Assembly: GCF_001905735.1 (NCBI RefSeq)
Contig: NZ_LISW01000002.1
Coordinates: forward strand, 449,125 to 513,124
DNA from: Streptomyces sp. CB01249
GTDB taxonomy: Bacteria > Actinomycetota > Actinomycetes > Streptomycetales > Streptomycetaceae
Reading direction: 5' to 3'
DNA: 64,000 nucleotides
Under the pieces are notes generated by a model, which ran no database searches, was not told the DNA's origin, and worked only from the letters and a program-made list of their open reading frames with translations. Of this stretch, positions 51,863 through 61,071 are shown one piece after another. How positions within the stretch are numbered: the first letter of the stretch is position 1; every line of letters starts with the position of its first letter. Made by a program: the position numbers and the translations under genes.

Positions 51863-52465
51863 GTGAGTATCGAGCACCTGGCCCGTGACGCCGGGCTGAC
51901 CGCCCCCCGTGGCTACCGGGTGGACTGGGACCGTGCCGAGGCGGCTGTGGGTACGGGACTGCCGGCGGACTACAAGGAGTACGTGTACTGGTTCGGCCCC
52001 GGCGGCTTCGACGACTATCTGATCGTGTGCGTGCCCGGCGTCGAGAACAGCAACACGGAGCTGGCCGCGCACCTTGCCGCGGCGCACGAGGGTGCCCGAG
52101 TGCGCGCCCGGCTCACCGGTGCGGCGCCTCGTGTGCCGTTGTTCCCGGATCCGGGCGGCTGGCTGCCCTGGGGTTTCACCACGGGAGGTGACGGCTTGTA
52201 CTGGGTCACGTCCGAGGACGCCCCCGATCGCTGGACCGTCGCGGGCCGCCCGGGCCGCGGGTCGGACCTCGCGTTCTTCGACGGGGGCTTCACCGCGTTC
52301 CTGCACACCTTCGTCCGGGACACCGTGGAGATGCCGTTCATCGCCGAGACCGACAGCGAGGTACCGATCGCCTTCGAGCCCCACGACGGTACGTTACTGG
52401 GCGGCGCGGGCACGCGCCTGGAGGCGTACGGCCTCTTCGAGGAGGCCCCGGGAACGGAATCCTGA
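51863..52465 (+). CDS. SUKH-family immunity-like protein B
   Basis: 200 residues from GTG 51863 after TGGAGGCACACC. The SUKH pattern is GTGLPADYKEYVYWFGPGGFDDYLIV, then FPDPGGWLPWGFTTGGDGLYWVTSEDAPDRWTV and FFDGGFTAFLHTFV. It is more distant from proteins A, C and D than they are from each other. It is an orphan immunity gene in the array downstream of the RHS toxin. Confidence 0.82.
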   Translation: MSIEHLARDAGLTAPRGYRVDWDRAEAAVGTGLPADYKEYVYWFGPGGFDDYLIVCVPGVENSNTELAAHLAAAHEGARVRARLTGAAPRVPLFPDPGGWLPWGFTTGGDGLYWVTSEDAPDRWTVAGRPGRGSDLAFFDGGFTAFLHTFVRDTVEMPFIAETDSEVPIAFEPHDGTLLGGAGTRLEAYGLFEEAPGTES

Positions 52466-52519
52466 GCGGGCGGGGCCGTCATCGGCCTCGCGGAAGGCGG
52501 CCCTTGAGCCCCTGCCTTC

Positions 52520-52954
52520 TCACCGCTCCAGTTGGAAGCGGCTTCTGACCACCGCGAGCATCTGACGGTGTGCGTCCCAGTCGGGCCGGTCCATGAGGGG
52601 CACGGTGACGACGACCTGTGAGCCGGTGACGTCGTAGACGCTCACCTCCGTGCACCCGCTCTCGTTCTCGTCCGTGGGGTCGATCATGATCCGCGGGGAG
52701 CGTCCGCTCTCCAGCCAGGTGCCCTTTCCTCCGGCCGCGACAGACTCCAGTACCTCGGCCCAGCGGTCGAGGTCGTACGCGTTGAGATACAGCTCGACAC
52801 GGCCACTGACGAATCCGGTGTCGACCACGATCTCGGCGCGGAGGGTGTCGTACCGGTCGGTGCCGGAGAAGCTCATCCTCTCGACGATGCGCACCGAGAC
52901 GACCTGCTCCCCGTCCGTGAGGGACATCAGCTCGACCGGGCTGGAATCGGGCAC
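52520..52954 (-). CDS. DUF5959-like protein
   Basis: 144 residues on the opposite strand to its neighbours. The lines LMSLTDGEQVVSVRIVERM, GFVSGRVELYLNAYDLDRWAEVLESVAAG and SGRSPRIMIDP match the pattern of DUF5959 proteins found widely in Streptomyces. GTG 52954 is preceded by AGGAGA; the longer form to 52990 lacks a site. Function unknown. Its presence in the immunity array suggests, but does not show, an immunity role. Confidence 0.7.
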   Translation of the reverse strand: MPDSSPVELMSLTDGEQVVSVRIVERMSFSGTDRYDTLRAEIVVDTGFVSGRVELYLNAYDLDRWAEVLESVAAGGKGTWLESGRSPRIMIDPTDENESGCTEVSVYDVTGSQVVVTVPLMDRPDWDAHRQMLAVVRSRFQLER

Positions 52955-53346
52955 GTCGGTTCTGCTTTCTCCTGGGCGGTGTGTACGCACGGTTGCCGCG
53001 GCCCGCCGGCCTCGGCCAAGTCGCTCACGTGATCAAGTATCACTTCAAGAAGCTCCAGGAACGGCCGGACGCGATCGGCGGCCGTTTCGCGGCACCGGCT
53101 CGCCCAGCGAAGGCGATTTCGCTATGCCGGGCCCCGGCTACGACGTCGTGCGGCGGTGGGGAACGATATGGCCCACGCGTCATGGCGAAACGTGCCCCGT
53201 GGACCTGGCCTGGCGAGGACTGGATCGCCGAGCACCGGTGGCGTTTGGAATTCGTCCGGCCGACCTGAAGCACTGCGTGCACAAGACGGCGAAGCAGTTG
53301 AGGGCGAACCTGTGACGGTCCGGAACACCTCTGATTGGCAGACGAC
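52955..53346 (+). other. Non-coding gap with possible coding debris
   Basis: 392 nt between DUF5959 and SUKH C. Short plus-strand open stretches occur, for instance one reading HVIKYHFKKLQERPDAIGG and another ending LKHCVHKTAKQLRANL before TGA at 53313. Each is short, has no clear start and is in a different frame. They may be remains of another toxin tip or gene. No intact gene can be supported. Confidence 0.35.
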
Positions 53347-53883
53347 ATGGTGAATGTGACATCTCTGGAAGACGTGGCTCCGGCCATGGTGCCGTTCCGC
53401 TCCGAGGCGCCTCGGGGCGTCGATTTCGCCGCCGTCTCCTCCGCACTGGGCTCCGACCTGCCGACGGACTTCAAGGAGCTGGCCCGGCGCTACCCGACGC
53501 TGGAGTTCGACGGGTTCCTGCGTGTGCCGCTGCCCCGTCCCGGTGCCGAGTCGGCCTTCGTCGACGGAATCCGTCGGGAACTCGAAATCCTGCGGGATCC
53601 GCAGGACAACGACATGGCGGGAGGGTACGAGGCCCATCCGGCACCCAACGGGCTGATTCCCTGGAGCGAGTCCCTCTCCGGTGACGTCTTCTACTGGCGG
53701 GTCGCGGGTTCGGACCCCGATTCCTGGCCCGTCGTCGTGAGCGGCAGGAACGACGACTGGTGGGAGTTTCCGGGCGGGGCCATCGCCTTCCTCGTCGGCC
53801 TGATCGACGGGTCGGCCGAGCGGCGAGGTCTGCCGGGGGACATTCCGAGCAGGCACCCTGCGGTACGTGCGTTTCCTGGCTGA
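53347..53883 (+). CDS. SUKH-family immunity-like protein C
   Basis: 178 residues from ATG 53347 (a TTG 12 nt earlier is possible). It is close in plan to protein A: LGSDLPTDFKELARRYPTLEFDGFL, NDMAGGYEAHPAPNGLIPWSES, GDVFYWRVAGSDPDSWPVVVSGRNDDWWEF. It has no toxin gene before it, so it is a second-line or orphan immunity gene. Confidence 0.85.
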   Translation: MVNVTSLEDVAPAMVPFRSEAPRGVDFAAVSSALGSDLPTDFKELARRYPTLEFDGFLRVPLPRPGAESAFVDGIRRELEILRDPQDNDMAGGYEAHPAPNGLIPWSESLSGDVFYWRVAGSDPDSWPVVVSGRNDDWWEFPGGAIAFLVGLIDGSAERRGLPGDIPSRHPAVRAFPG

Positions 53884-53956
53884 GCCCGCCTGCGGGCCCC
53901 GCTGCCTGGCATTGCCCTCATACCGCCCGACACCCTGCAGGAGCGAGACCGCGCAG

Positions 53957-54481
53957 ATGCTCGACGAACTCGAAGAGGCCCTTCCCGCTCTCCGTGCGCA
54001 CCGCCGCAGCGACCTTCCCCCGGTCGACTGGGCGTTCATCGAGCGGGAGGTCGGCTGCGCCTTTCCGGCGGATTTCGTGGAGCTGTCGACGTACTACCCG
54101 CCGTTCGTCCTCGACGAGTTCCTCTCCGTCCATGTCCCCGAGGCGGGCCGGGAGCGGAACTTCGTGTCCGGGATCCGGCAGATGACCGGTACGTTGACGA
54201 GCCTGCGTGACGACGGAATGTCCCACGGACACGTGCCCTCTCCCGAGCCCGGCGGCCTCGTTCCCTGGGGGGACTCCTGCGACGGTGACGACTTCTACTG
54301 GAGGACCGGGGGAGACGGTCCGGACGACTGGACCGTCCTGGTGGCGGGCCGCAACGACGACTGGTGCGAGTTCCGCGGCTCCCTCACGCAGTATCTGGCG
54401 GGCCTGGTGAAGGGGACCGTGGCACCGGACGGTCTGCCGCCGGACTTCCCGGTGGATAACCCGACGGTCGAGACTAACTGA
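53957..54481 (+). CDS. SUKH-family immunity-like protein D
   Basis: 174 residues from ATG 53957. It shares with A and C the core CAFPADFVELSTYYPPFVLDEFL, the segment MSHGHVPSPEPGGLVPWGDS and DDFYWRTGGDGPDDWTVLVAGRNDDWCEF. It lies 73 nt after protein C on the same strand and is probably in the same transcript. The paralogy of A, C and D suggests expansion by duplication or recombination. Confidence 0.85.
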   Translation: MLDELEEALPALRAHRRSDLPPVDWAFIEREVGCAFPADFVELSTYYPPFVLDEFLSVHVPEAGRERNFVSGIRQMTGTLTSLRDDGMSHGHVPSPEPGGLVPWGDSCDGDDFYWRTGGDGPDDWTVLVAGRNDDWCEFRGSLTQYLAGLVKGTVAPDGLPPDFPVDNPTVETN

Positions 54482-54528
54482 CCAGGCCCCGCCGTCCCGT
54501 ACCCGTCCTCCCGTAAAAGAGCCGACCC

Positions 54529-54675
54529 ATGAGCACCGTCATACCCCCCCCCCCCCGAGCACCCCGACGACGGACCCGGTGTGGGTCAGCGGGCGTCGTG
54601 GACGGCGAGGCGCCGGTCGCCCTGGCGGCGGCGGAAGCAGGTGGCTGAGCCAGCGCTCCCGCCCGGCTGCGGACC
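54529..54675 (+). other. C13 homopolymer and frame-broken 5' part of the next gene
   Basis: An ATG at 54529 opens MSTVI and enters 13 consecutive C residues (54544-54556), then reaches TGA at 54646 in its own frame. Plausible protein text is spread over the frames: STPTTDPVWVSG in one, GVVDGEAPVA in another, RRRKQVAEPA in a third and RLRTVRSV in the frame of the downstream ORF. Either the gene's N-terminus has accumulated indels, or the sequence or tract length is variable. Confidence 0.5.
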
Positions 54676-55368
54676 GTGCGCTCGGTGCTCGTGCTGGCGC
54701 TGGTCGCTGGGGTGACCCTGGTCGTCATACGGCCGTCGCTGCTGCTGGACCGGCTCCCCGGGCACCACGCTGAGGCCGTCTCGGCCGATGCCTCGCCGCT
54801 GCCCGCCGAGACCGCGCGGCCGAACGCCGCCCCGGTGGCCCGCGCGGGGCTGCCCGACCGCGCGCACCCGTTCCGGGGGTCGCCCGCCGAGCGGTGGGCC
54901 TCCGGGGCCGATGCGATCGAGCTGCCCAAGGCGAAGGCGGTGGGCGGGATGAGCAAGGCGGACGTGGCGCTCGCGCTGCGCCTGACCAAGGAGTTCCTGG
55001 TCGGCACCAATCTGGACCCGGCCGTGCTGCGCGGCGGGCAGCCCACCGCCGCGATGGCCCTGCTCGACCCGAAGGATCCGGACACGCTGCCGGAGCTGCG
55101 GCGCGCCCTGCGCGACCCGGACGAGCGGCACGATCCGCTGGATCTGGTGAGCCGATTCGACCCGGACGAGGTGGCGCCGGTCGGTGACGTGGTCCGGGTG
55201 CGGGGGTGTATCACGTTCGGCGCGGGGAAGCAGGGCGAGGTGCGGGTGCACGCGGACTACACGTTCGTCTATCCGCTGGTACGGGCCGACGGGGACGGCT
55301 CCGTCGACCGTCACCGCTCCTTGGGGATGCCGGGCGACGGCCGCTGCGGAACGACCACCCGCACCTGA
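54676..55368 (+). CDS. Single-pass membrane/secreted protein, unknown function
   Basis: 230 residues as open from GTG 54676, without a clear ribosome-binding site. The true N-terminus may lie upstream in another frame. A TM/signal-anchor segment (SVLVLALVAGVTLVVI, about 3-18) is followed by an extracytoplasmic domain with KADVALALRLTKEFLVGTNLDP, DPDERHDPLDLVSRFDPDEVAP and a C-terminal strand region VRVHADYTFVYPLVRADG. Two cysteines (GCITFG and GRCGTT) could pair. No family recognised. It is the last variable gene before the S10 operon. Confidence 0.7.
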   Translation: MRSVLVLALVAGVTLVVIRPSLLLDRLPGHHAEAVSADASPLPAETARPNAAPVARAGLPDRAHPFRGSPAERWASGADAIELPKAKAVGGMSKADVALALRLTKEFLVGTNLDPAVLRGGQPTAAMALLDPKDPDTLPELRRALRDPDERHDPLDLVSRFDPDEVAPVGDVVRVRGCITFGAGKQGEVRVHADYTFVYPLVRADGDGSVDRHRSLGMPGDGRCGTTTRT

Positions 55369-55406
55369 GCCGAGGCCGCCGCGAGGCCCCCGATGCGCGC
55401 CTGCGT

Positions 55407-55434
55407 TTGACCGGACACTCGGGCGGGGTAAGAT
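55407..55434 (+). promoter_or_regulatory. S10 operon promoter
   Basis: TTGACC (55407-55412), a 16-nt spacer and TAAGAT (55429-55434) form the best housekeeping promoter in the window. It would leave a leader of about 350 nt before rpsJ. Confidence 0.65.
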
Positions 55435-55707
55435 CCCCGGCCCGATTGGCCAGGCTCGCAGCCCGTATGGCACACTAGCCAGGTTGCTCGGTTGAGTGTC
55501 AATGCTGCGCGCCTCCCGCCGGGAGGACCGGAAGCGAGTCCCACAGTACTCGTCGGCCCCATGCGGGCCGGACGTACGGGAATCTTCCGGGAAGCGTAAG
55601 TGGGGCACCGGCCAGGCGCCCGGTGGGGTTTCACCCCCGGCAGCGTGGTCTTCGGCCCGCACCCCCTTGGTTGGGAAATCCTTCGGGACTTCTGCGTAGA
55701 GGGGATG

Positions 55708-55732
55708 CGACACGCCCGACCGCGTGGGTCGG
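55708..55732 (+). promoter_or_regulatory. Leader hairpin element shared with rpsL leader (copy 2)
   Basis: A 25-nt element differing at one base from 14734-14758. It has core CCCGACCGCGTGGGTCGG with stem CCGACC/GGTCGG, 62 nt upstream of rpsJ. The rest of the 426-nt leader (55369-55794) is GC-rich and can form other hairpins, but no gene is supportable there. Confidence 0.55.
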
Positions 55733-55794
55733 AGGAGAAGGTACCGAACCCCGGGTTCCAGAGCGTTAAACGAGAGACAGGACTACTAGTAGCC

Positions 55795-56103
55795 ATGGCG
55801 GGACAGAAGATCCGCATCCGGCTCAAGGCCTACGACCACGAGGTCATCGACTCCTCGGCGAAGAAGATCGTCGAGACGGTGACCCGCACTGGTGCGTCGG
55901 TCGCGGGCCCGGTGCCGCTGCCCACTGAGAAGAACGTGTACTGCGTCATCAAGTCGCCGCACAAGTACAAGGACTCTCGCGAGCACTTCGAGATGCGCAC
56001 GCACAAGCGCCTCATCGACATCCTCGACCCCACCCCGAAGACGGTTGACTCGCTGATGCGTCTCGACCTGCCGGCTGGCGTCGACATCGAGATCAAGCTC
56101 TGA
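55795..56103 (+). CDS. rpsJ: 30S ribosomal protein S10
   Basis: 102 residues, [21 protein letters not shown], with [20 protein letters not shown] and ending VDIEIKL. S10 is also the NusE partner of NusB in antitermination. It is the first gene of the S10 operon. The ATG at 55795 is the family start; the longer open frame upstream belongs to the leader. Confidence 0.97.
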   Translation: MAGQKIRIRLKAYDHEVIDSSAKKIVETVTRTGASVAGPVPLPTEKNVYCVIKSPHKYKDSREHFEMRTHKRLIDILDPTPKTVDSLMRLDLPAGVDIEIKL

Positions 56104-56117
56104 GGGGACGGGCCGAG

Positions 56118-56762
56118 ATGAGCAAGAACATCAAGGGCGTCCTGGGCGAGAAGCTCGGCATGACCCAGGTCTGGGACGAGAACAACCGGGTTGTCCCGGT
56201 GACCGTCGTCAAGGCCGGTCCGTGCGTCGTGACGCAGGTCCGTACGAACGACAGCGACGGCTACGAGTCGGTGCAGATCGCCTTCGGCGAGATCGACCCG
56301 CGCAAGGTGAACAAGCCCCTCAAGGGTCACTTCGCCAAGGCCGACGTCACCCCGCGCCGCCACCTGGTGGAGATCCGCACTCCTGACGCCAGCGAGTACA
56401 CGCTCGGCCAGGAGATCAATGCCGAGGTGTTCGAGTCCGGCGTCAAGGTTGACGTCACGGGCAAGAGCAAGGGCAAGGGCTTCGCCGGTGTCATGAAGCG
56501 TCACAACTTCCGGGGCCTCGGCGCCGGTCACGGCGTGCAGCGCAAGCACCGTTCCCCCGGTTCGATCGGTGGCTGCGCCACCCCTGGGCGTGTCTTCAAG
56601 GGCATGCGCATGGCCGGTCGCATGGGTAACGAGCGCGTCACCACCCAGAACCTGACCATCCACGCGGTTGACGCGGAGAAGGGTCTGCTGCTCATCAAGG
56701 GCGCGGTCCCCGGTCCGAACGGCGGCCTCGTCCTGGTCCGTACCGCGGCCAAGGGGGCTTGA
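56118..56762 (+). CDS. rplC: 50S ribosomal protein L3
   Basis: 214 residues with the L3 signature [18 protein letters not shown] and [17 protein letters not shown], whose loop reaches towards the peptidyl-transferase centre. It starts at ATG 56118, 14 nt after rpsJ. Confidence 0.97.
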   Translation: MSKNIKGVLGEKLGMTQVWDENNRVVPVTVVKAGPCVVTQVRTNDSDGYESVQIAFGEIDPRKVNKPLKGHFAKADVTPRRHLVEIRTPDASEYTLGQEINAEVFESGVKVDVTGKSKGKGFAGVMKRHNFRGLGAGHGVQRKHRSPGSIGGCATPGRVFKGMRMAGRMGNERVTTQNLTIHAVDAEKGLLLIKGAVPGPNGGLVLVRTAAKGA

Positions 56763-56766
56763 GGTA

Positions 56767-57417
56767 ATGAGCACCATTGACATCCTTTCGCCGGCAGGCG
56801 ACAAGGCCGGTACCGTCGAGCTCCCCGCGGAGATCTTCGACGCGAAGACCAGCGTTCCGCTGATCCACCAGGTCGTTGTCGCGCAGCTGGCAGCTGCCCG
56901 TCAGGGCACGCACAAGACCAAGCGTCGCGGCGAGGTCCGCGGTGGTGGGCGCAAGCCGTACCGCCAGAAGGGCACCGGCCGCGCGCGCCAGGGTTCGACC
57001 CGTGCGCCGCAGTTCGTCGGCGGTGGCGTCGTCCACGGCCCGCAGCCGCGTGACTACTCGCAGCGCACCCCGAAGAAGATGAAGGCCGCCGCCCTCCGCG
57101 GTGCCCTCTCGGACCGGGCGCGTCACTCCCGTATCCACGTCGTCACCGGCGTGGTCGAGGGTGGGGTCTCCACGAAGGCCGCCAAGACGCTGTTCGGCAA
57201 GATCTCGGAGCGCAAGAACGTGCTCCTGGTCGTCGACCGCAACGACGAGGCCGCGTGGCTCTCCGCACGCAACCTGCCCCAGGTGCACATCCTGGAGCCG
57301 GGCCAGCTGAACACGTACGACGTGATCGTCTCTGACGACGTGGTCTTCACCCAGGCCGCCTTCGAGTCCTTCGTGTCTGGCCCCCAGACCGCTGAGACCG
57401 AAGGGAGCGACGCCTGA
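56767..57417 (+). CDS. rplD: 50S ribosomal protein L4
   Basis: 216 residues. The tunnel-lining loop [19 protein letters not shown] is intact, without the changes that give macrolide resistance. ATG 56767 follows GAGGTA, 4 nt after rplC. The end overlaps rplW by one base (TGATG). In enterobacteria L4 represses the S10 operon; it is not known whether it does so here. Confidence 0.97.
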   Translation: MSTIDILSPAGDKAGTVELPAEIFDAKTSVPLIHQVVVAQLAAARQGTHKTKRRGEVRGGGRKPYRQKGTGRARQGSTRAPQFVGGGVVHGPQPRDYSQRTPKKMKAAALRGALSDRARHSRIHVVTGVVEGGVSTKAAKTLFGKISERKNVLLVVDRNDEAAWLSARNLPQVHILEPGQLNTYDVIVSDDVVFTQAAFESFVSGPQTAETEGSDA

Positions 57418-57740
57418 TGAGCGAGGCGACCGTTACCAGCAAGACCTACGACGACCCGCGCGACGTTCTCGTCAAGCCGGTTGTCTCGGAGAAGAGCTAC
57501 GCGCTGCTCGACGAGAACAAGTACACGTTCATCGTCGCGCCGGGCTCCAACAAGACCCAGATCAAGCAGGCCGTGGAAGCGGTCTTCTCGGTCAAGGTCA
57601 CCGGGGTCAACACGATCAACCGCCAGGGCAAGCGCAAGCGCACCAAGAGCGGTTTCGGCAAGCGCGCTGACACCAAGCGCGCCATCGTGACCCTCGCTGA
57701 GGGCGACCGTATCGACATCTTCGGCGGCCCGACCTCCTAG
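57417..57740 (+). CDS. rplW: 50S ribosomal protein L23
   Basis: 107 residues, with [26 protein letters not shown] and [19 protein letters not shown]. It forms part of the exit-tunnel rim and the docking site of SRP and trigger factor. It is translationally coupled to rplD. Confidence 0.97.
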   Translation: MSEATVTSKTYDDPRDVLVKPVVSEKSYALLDENKYTFIVAPGSNKTQIKQAVEAVFSVKVTGVNTINRQGKRKRTKSGFGKRADTKRAIVTLAEGDRIDIFGGPTS

Positions 57741-57778
57741 TGAGGCCGAGTCGTCCGGAATCGGACGAGGACTGAGAA

Positions 57779-58615
57779 ATGGGTATCCGCAAGTACAAGC
57801 CGACGACCCCGGGCCGTCGTGGCTCCAGCGTCGCCGACTTTGTCGAGATCACGCGGTCCACGCCGGAGAAGTCGCTGGTCCGCCCCCTGCACAACAAGGG
57901 CGGCCGTAACAACACCGGTCGTGTGACCGTTCGCCACCAGGGTGGTGGCCACAAGCGCGCCTACCGCGTGATCGACTTCCGTCGTCACGACAAGGACGGC
58001 GTGCCGGCCAAGGTCGCGCACATCGAGTACGACCCCAACCGCACCGCGCGCATCGCGCTCCTGCACTACGCGGACGGCGAGAAGCGCTACATCATCGCGC
58101 CGCGTGGCCTGGGCCAGGGCGACCGTGTCGAGAACGGCCCGGCCGCCGACATCAAGCCCGGCAACAACCTGGCGCTGCGCAACATCCCGGTCGGTACGAC
58201 CATCCACGCCATCGAGCTGCGGCCCGGCGGCGGCGCGAAGTTCGCCCGCTCCGCGGGTGCCTCCGTGCAGCTGCTGGCGAAGGAGGGCACCATGGCCCAC
58301 CTTCGTATGCCGTCGGGTGAGATCCGCCTGGTCGACGCCCGCTGCCGCGCCACCATCGGCGAGGTCGGCAACGCCGAGCAGTCGAACATCAACTGGGGCA
58401 AGGCCGGCCGTATGCGGTGGAAGGGCGTCCGCCCGACCGTCCGTGGTGTCGTGATGAACCCGGTCGACCACCCGCACGGTGGTGGTGAGGGTAAGACCTC
58501 CGGTGGCCGTCACCCGGTTTCGCCGTGGGGTAAGAAGGAAGGTCGTACTCGTTCGCCCAAGAAGGCGTCGAACAAGTACATCGTCCGCCGCCGCAAGACG
58601 AACAAGAAGCGCTAG
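57779..58615 (+). CDS. rplB: 50S ribosomal protein L2
   Basis: 278 residues, with [16 protein letters not shown] at the N-terminus, the RNA-binding SH3-like middle and the conserved C-terminal region [23 protein letters not shown] near the peptidyl-transferase centre. ATG 57779 follows GGACTGAGAA. Confidence 0.98.
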   Translation: MGIRKYKPTTPGRRGSSVADFVEITRSTPEKSLVRPLHNKGGRNNTGRVTVRHQGGGHKRAYRVIDFRRHDKDGVPAKVAHIEYDPNRTARIALLHYADGEKRYIIAPRGLGQGDRVENGPAADIKPGNNLALRNIPVGTTIHAIELRPGGGAKFARSAGASVQLLAKEGTMAHLRMPSGEIRLVDARCRATIGEVGNAEQSNINWGKAGRMRWKGVRPTVRGVVMNPVDHPHGGGEGKTSGGRHPVSPWGKKEGRTRSPKKASNKYIVRRRKTNKKR

Positions 58616-58627
58616 GAGCGGGTTTAG

Positions 58628-58909
58628 ATGCCGCGCAGTCTCAAGAAGGGGCCCTTCGTCGACGGCCACCTCGCCAAGAAGGTGGACGTACAGAACGAGG
58701 CCGGCACCAAGAACGTCATCAAGACCTGGTCCCGTCGCTCGATGATCGTCCCGGCCATGCTGGGTCACACCATCGCGGTGCACAACGGCAAGATCCACGT
58801 CCCGGTGTTCGTCACCGAGTCGATGGTCGGCCACAAGCTCGGCGAGTTCTCGCCGACTCGCACCTTCCGCGGCCACGTCAAGGACGACCGGAAGTCGAAG
58901 CGCCGCTAA
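58628..58909 (+). CDS. rpsS: 30S ribosomal protein S19
   Basis: 93 residues: [34 protein letters not shown] and [24 protein letters not shown]. It binds the 30S head with S13. 12 nt after rplB. Confidence 0.97.
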   Translation: MPRSLKKGPFVDGHLAKKVDVQNEAGTKNVIKTWSRRSMIVPAMLGHTIAVHNGKIHVPVFVTESMVGHKLGEFSPTRTFRGHVKDDRKSKRR

Positions 58910-58949
58910 CGCGGGGTGACTGACTATGACTTACACCGAAGGGACAACC

Positions 58950-59297
58950 ATGGAAGCCAGGGCCCAGGCGCGGTACATCCGCGTCACGCCCATGAAGGCC
59001 CGCCGCGTGGTGGACCTCATCCGTGGCATGGATGCCACGGAGGCTCAGGCGGTCCTGCGTTTCGCCCCGCAGGCCGCGAGCGTGCCGGTCGGCAAGGTGC
59101 TGGACAGCGCCATTGCCAACGCCGCACACAACTACGACCACACCGACGCCTCTTCGCTGGTCATCAGCGAGGCGTACGTGGATGAGGGCCCGACCCTGAA
59201 GCGGTTCCGTCCGCGTGCTCAGGGCCGTGCCTACCGGATCCGTAAGCGGACCAGCCACATCACCGTGGTCGTCAGCAGCAAGGAAGGAACCCGGTAA
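58950..59297 (+). CDS. rplV: 50S ribosomal protein L22
   Basis: 115 residues starting [19 protein letters not shown] at ATG 58950, preceded by GAAGGGA; the ATG at 58926 would add eight residues that are not family-like. The tunnel hairpin [19 protein letters not shown] is intact. Stop and rpsC start overlap (TAATG). Confidence 0.96.
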   Translation: MEARAQARYIRVTPMKARRVVDLIRGMDATEAQAVLRFAPQAASVPVGKVLDSAIANAAHNYDHTDASSLVISEAYVDEGPTLKRFRPRAQGRAYRIRKRTSHITVVVSSKEGTR

Positions 59298-60133
59298 TGG
59301 GCCAGAAGGTAAACCCGCACGGGTTCCGGCTCGGCATCACCACGGACTTCAAGTCCCGCTGGTACGCCGACAAGCTGTACAAGGACTACGTCAAGGAAGA
59401 CGTCGCCATTCGTCGCATGATGACGAAGGGCATGGAGCGCGCCGGCATCTCGAAGGTTGAGATCGAGCGCACCCGCGACCGCGTCCGCGTCGACATCCAC
59501 ACCGCTCGCCCGGGCATCGTCATCGGCCGCCGCGGCGCCGAGGCCGACCGCATCCGCGGCGAGCTGGAGAAGCTGACCGGCAAGCAGGTCCAGCTGAACA
59601 TCCTCGAGGTCAAGAACCCCGAGGTGGACGCTCAGCTGGTGGCCCAGGCCGTTGCCGAGCAGCTCTCCTCCCGCGTCTCCTTCCGTCGTGCCATGCGCAA
59701 GAGCATGCAGAGCACGATGAAGGCCGGCGCCAAGGGCATCAAGGTCCAGTGCGGCGGTCGCCTCGGCGGCGCCGAGATGTCCCGCTCGGAGTTCTACCGC
59801 GAGGGCCGTGTGCCCCTGCACACGCTCCGCGCGAACGTCGACTACGGCTTCTTCGAGGCCAAGACGACCTTCGGCCGCATCGGCGTGAAGGTCTGGATCT
59901 ACAAGGGCGACGTCAAGAACATCGCCGAGGTCCGCGCCGAGAACGCTGCTGCCCGTGCGGGCAACCGCCCGGCCCGTGGCGGCGCTGACCGCCCGGCCGG
60001 CCGCGGTGGCCGCGGTGGCGAGCGTGGCGGCCGCGGCCGCAAGCCGCAGCAGTCGGCTCCGGCCGCCGAGGCCCCCAAGGCCGAGGCGACCGCCGCTGCT
60101 CCGGCTGCTGAGAGCACCGGAACGGAGGCCTGA
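59297..60133 (+). CDS. rpsC: 30S ribosomal protein S3
   Basis: 278 residues. It has the KH domain with [19 protein letters not shown] and the C-terminal domain [22 protein letters not shown]. The tail (about residues 215-278) is a Gly/Arg-rich RGG-like stretch followed by Ala/Glu-rich sequence, longer than in E. coli S3 and common in actinobacteria. Confidence 0.97.
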   Translation: MGQKVNPHGFRLGITTDFKSRWYADKLYKDYVKEDVAIRRMMTKGMERAGISKVEIERTRDRVRVDIHTARPGIVIGRRGAEADRIRGELEKLTGKQVQLNILEVKNPEVDAQLVAQAVAEQLSSRVSFRRAMRKSMQSTMKAGAKGIKVQCGGRLGGAEMSRSEFYREGRVPLHTLRANVDYGFFEAKTTFGRIGVKVWIYKGDVKNIAEVRAENAAARAGNRPARGGADRPAGRGGRGGERGGRGRKPQQSAPAAEAPKAEATAAAPAAESTGTEA

Positions 60134-60138
60134 CCGAA

Positions 60139-60558
60139 ATGCTGATCCCCCGTAGGGTCAAGCACCGCAAGCAGCACCACCCGAAGCGCAGCGGCATGTC
60201 CAAGGGTGGCACGCAGGTTGCGTTCGGCGAGTACGGCATCCAGGCGCTGACCCCGGCGTACGTGACGAACCGTCAGATCGAGTCCGCTCGTATCGCCATG
60301 ACGCGTCACATCAAGCGTGGCGGCAAGGTCTGGATCAACATCTACCCGGACCGTCCCCTCACCAAGAAGCCTGCCGAGACCCGCATGGGTTCCGGTAAGG
60401 GTTCCCCGGAGTGGTGGATCGCCAACGTCAAGCCCGGACGCGTCATGTTCGAGCTGTCGTACCCCAACGAGAAGATCGCCCGTGAGGCGCTGACTCGTGC
60501 GGCCCACAAGCTGCCGATGAAGTGCCGGATCGTCAAGCGCGAGGCAGGTGAAGCGTGA
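60139..60558 (+). CDS. rplP: 50S ribosomal protein L16
   Basis: 139 residues, [15 protein letters not shown], with [20 protein letters not shown] and [18 protein letters not shown]. It organises the A-site tRNA acceptor region. The stop overlaps the rpmC start (TGATG). Confidence 0.97.
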   Translation: MLIPRRVKHRKQHHPKRSGMSKGGTQVAFGEYGIQALTPAYVTNRQIESARIAMTRHIKRGGKVWINIYPDRPLTKKPAETRMGSGKGSPEWWIANVKPGRVMFELSYPNEKIAREALTRAAHKLPMKCRIVKREAGEA

Positions 60559-60782
60559 TGTCGGCCGGTACCAAGGCGTCCGAGCTGCGCGAGCTGGGCA
60601 ACGAGGAGCTCCTCAACAAGCTCCGCGAGGCCAAGGAAGAGCTGTTCAACCTCCGCTTCCAGGCGGCGACGGGCCAGCTCGAGAACCACGGTCGGCTCAA
60701 GTCCGTCCGTAAGGACATCGCCCGGATCTACACCCTGATGCGCGAGCGCGAGCTCGGTATCGAGACGGTGGAGAGCGTCTGA
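60558..60782 (+). CDS. rpmC: 50S ribosomal protein L29
   Basis: 74 residues of two helices: [29 protein letters not shown] and [19 protein letters not shown]. It lies at the tunnel exit beside L23. ATG 60558 overlaps the rplP stop; its own stop overlaps rpsQ (TGATG). Confidence 0.96.
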   Translation: MSAGTKASELRELGNEELLNKLREAKEELFNLRFQAATGQLENHGRLKSVRKDIARIYTLMRERELGIETVESV

Positions 60783-61069
60783 TGAGCGAGAAGACTGTGA
60801 CTGAGAGCAAGACCGCCGAGCGCGGCTTCCGCAAGACCCGCGAGGGCCTCGTCGTCAGCGACAAGATGGACAAGACCGTCGTCGTCGCCGTCGAGGACCG
60901 CGTGAAGCACGCGCTGTACGGCAAGGTCATCCGCCGTACGAACAAGCTCAAGGCCCACGACGAGCAGAACGCCGCCGGCGTCGGCGACCGCGTCCTCCTG
61001 ATGGAGACCCGGCCGCTGTCCGCCACGAAGCGGTGGCGCATCGTCGAGATCCTCGAGAAGGCCAAGTAA
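60782..61069 (+). CDS. rpsQ: 30S ribosomal protein S17
   Basis: 95 residues with the S17 core [20 protein letters not shown] and [24 protein letters not shown]. It is the last gene of the S10 cluster; strong hairpins follow. Confidence 0.97.
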   Translation: MSEKTVTESKTAERGFRKTREGLVVSDKMDKTVVVAVEDRVKHALYGKVIRRTNKLKAHDEQNAAGVGDRVLLMETRPLSATKRWRIVEILEKAK

Positions 61070-61071
61070 TT

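Noticed and set aside
51525..51866. Open frame of 113 residues over the truncated gene
   Set aside because: Its start lies inside the decayed gene in another frame and the translation is Arg/Ser-rich before entering AT-rich DNA; no family features.
19264..55400. Prophage or integrative element using the tRNA-Trp gene
   Set aside because: No integrase, no repeat of the tRNA 3' end in the variable region and no phage structural or conjugation genes; tRNA-Trp is 18 kb away with core genes between.
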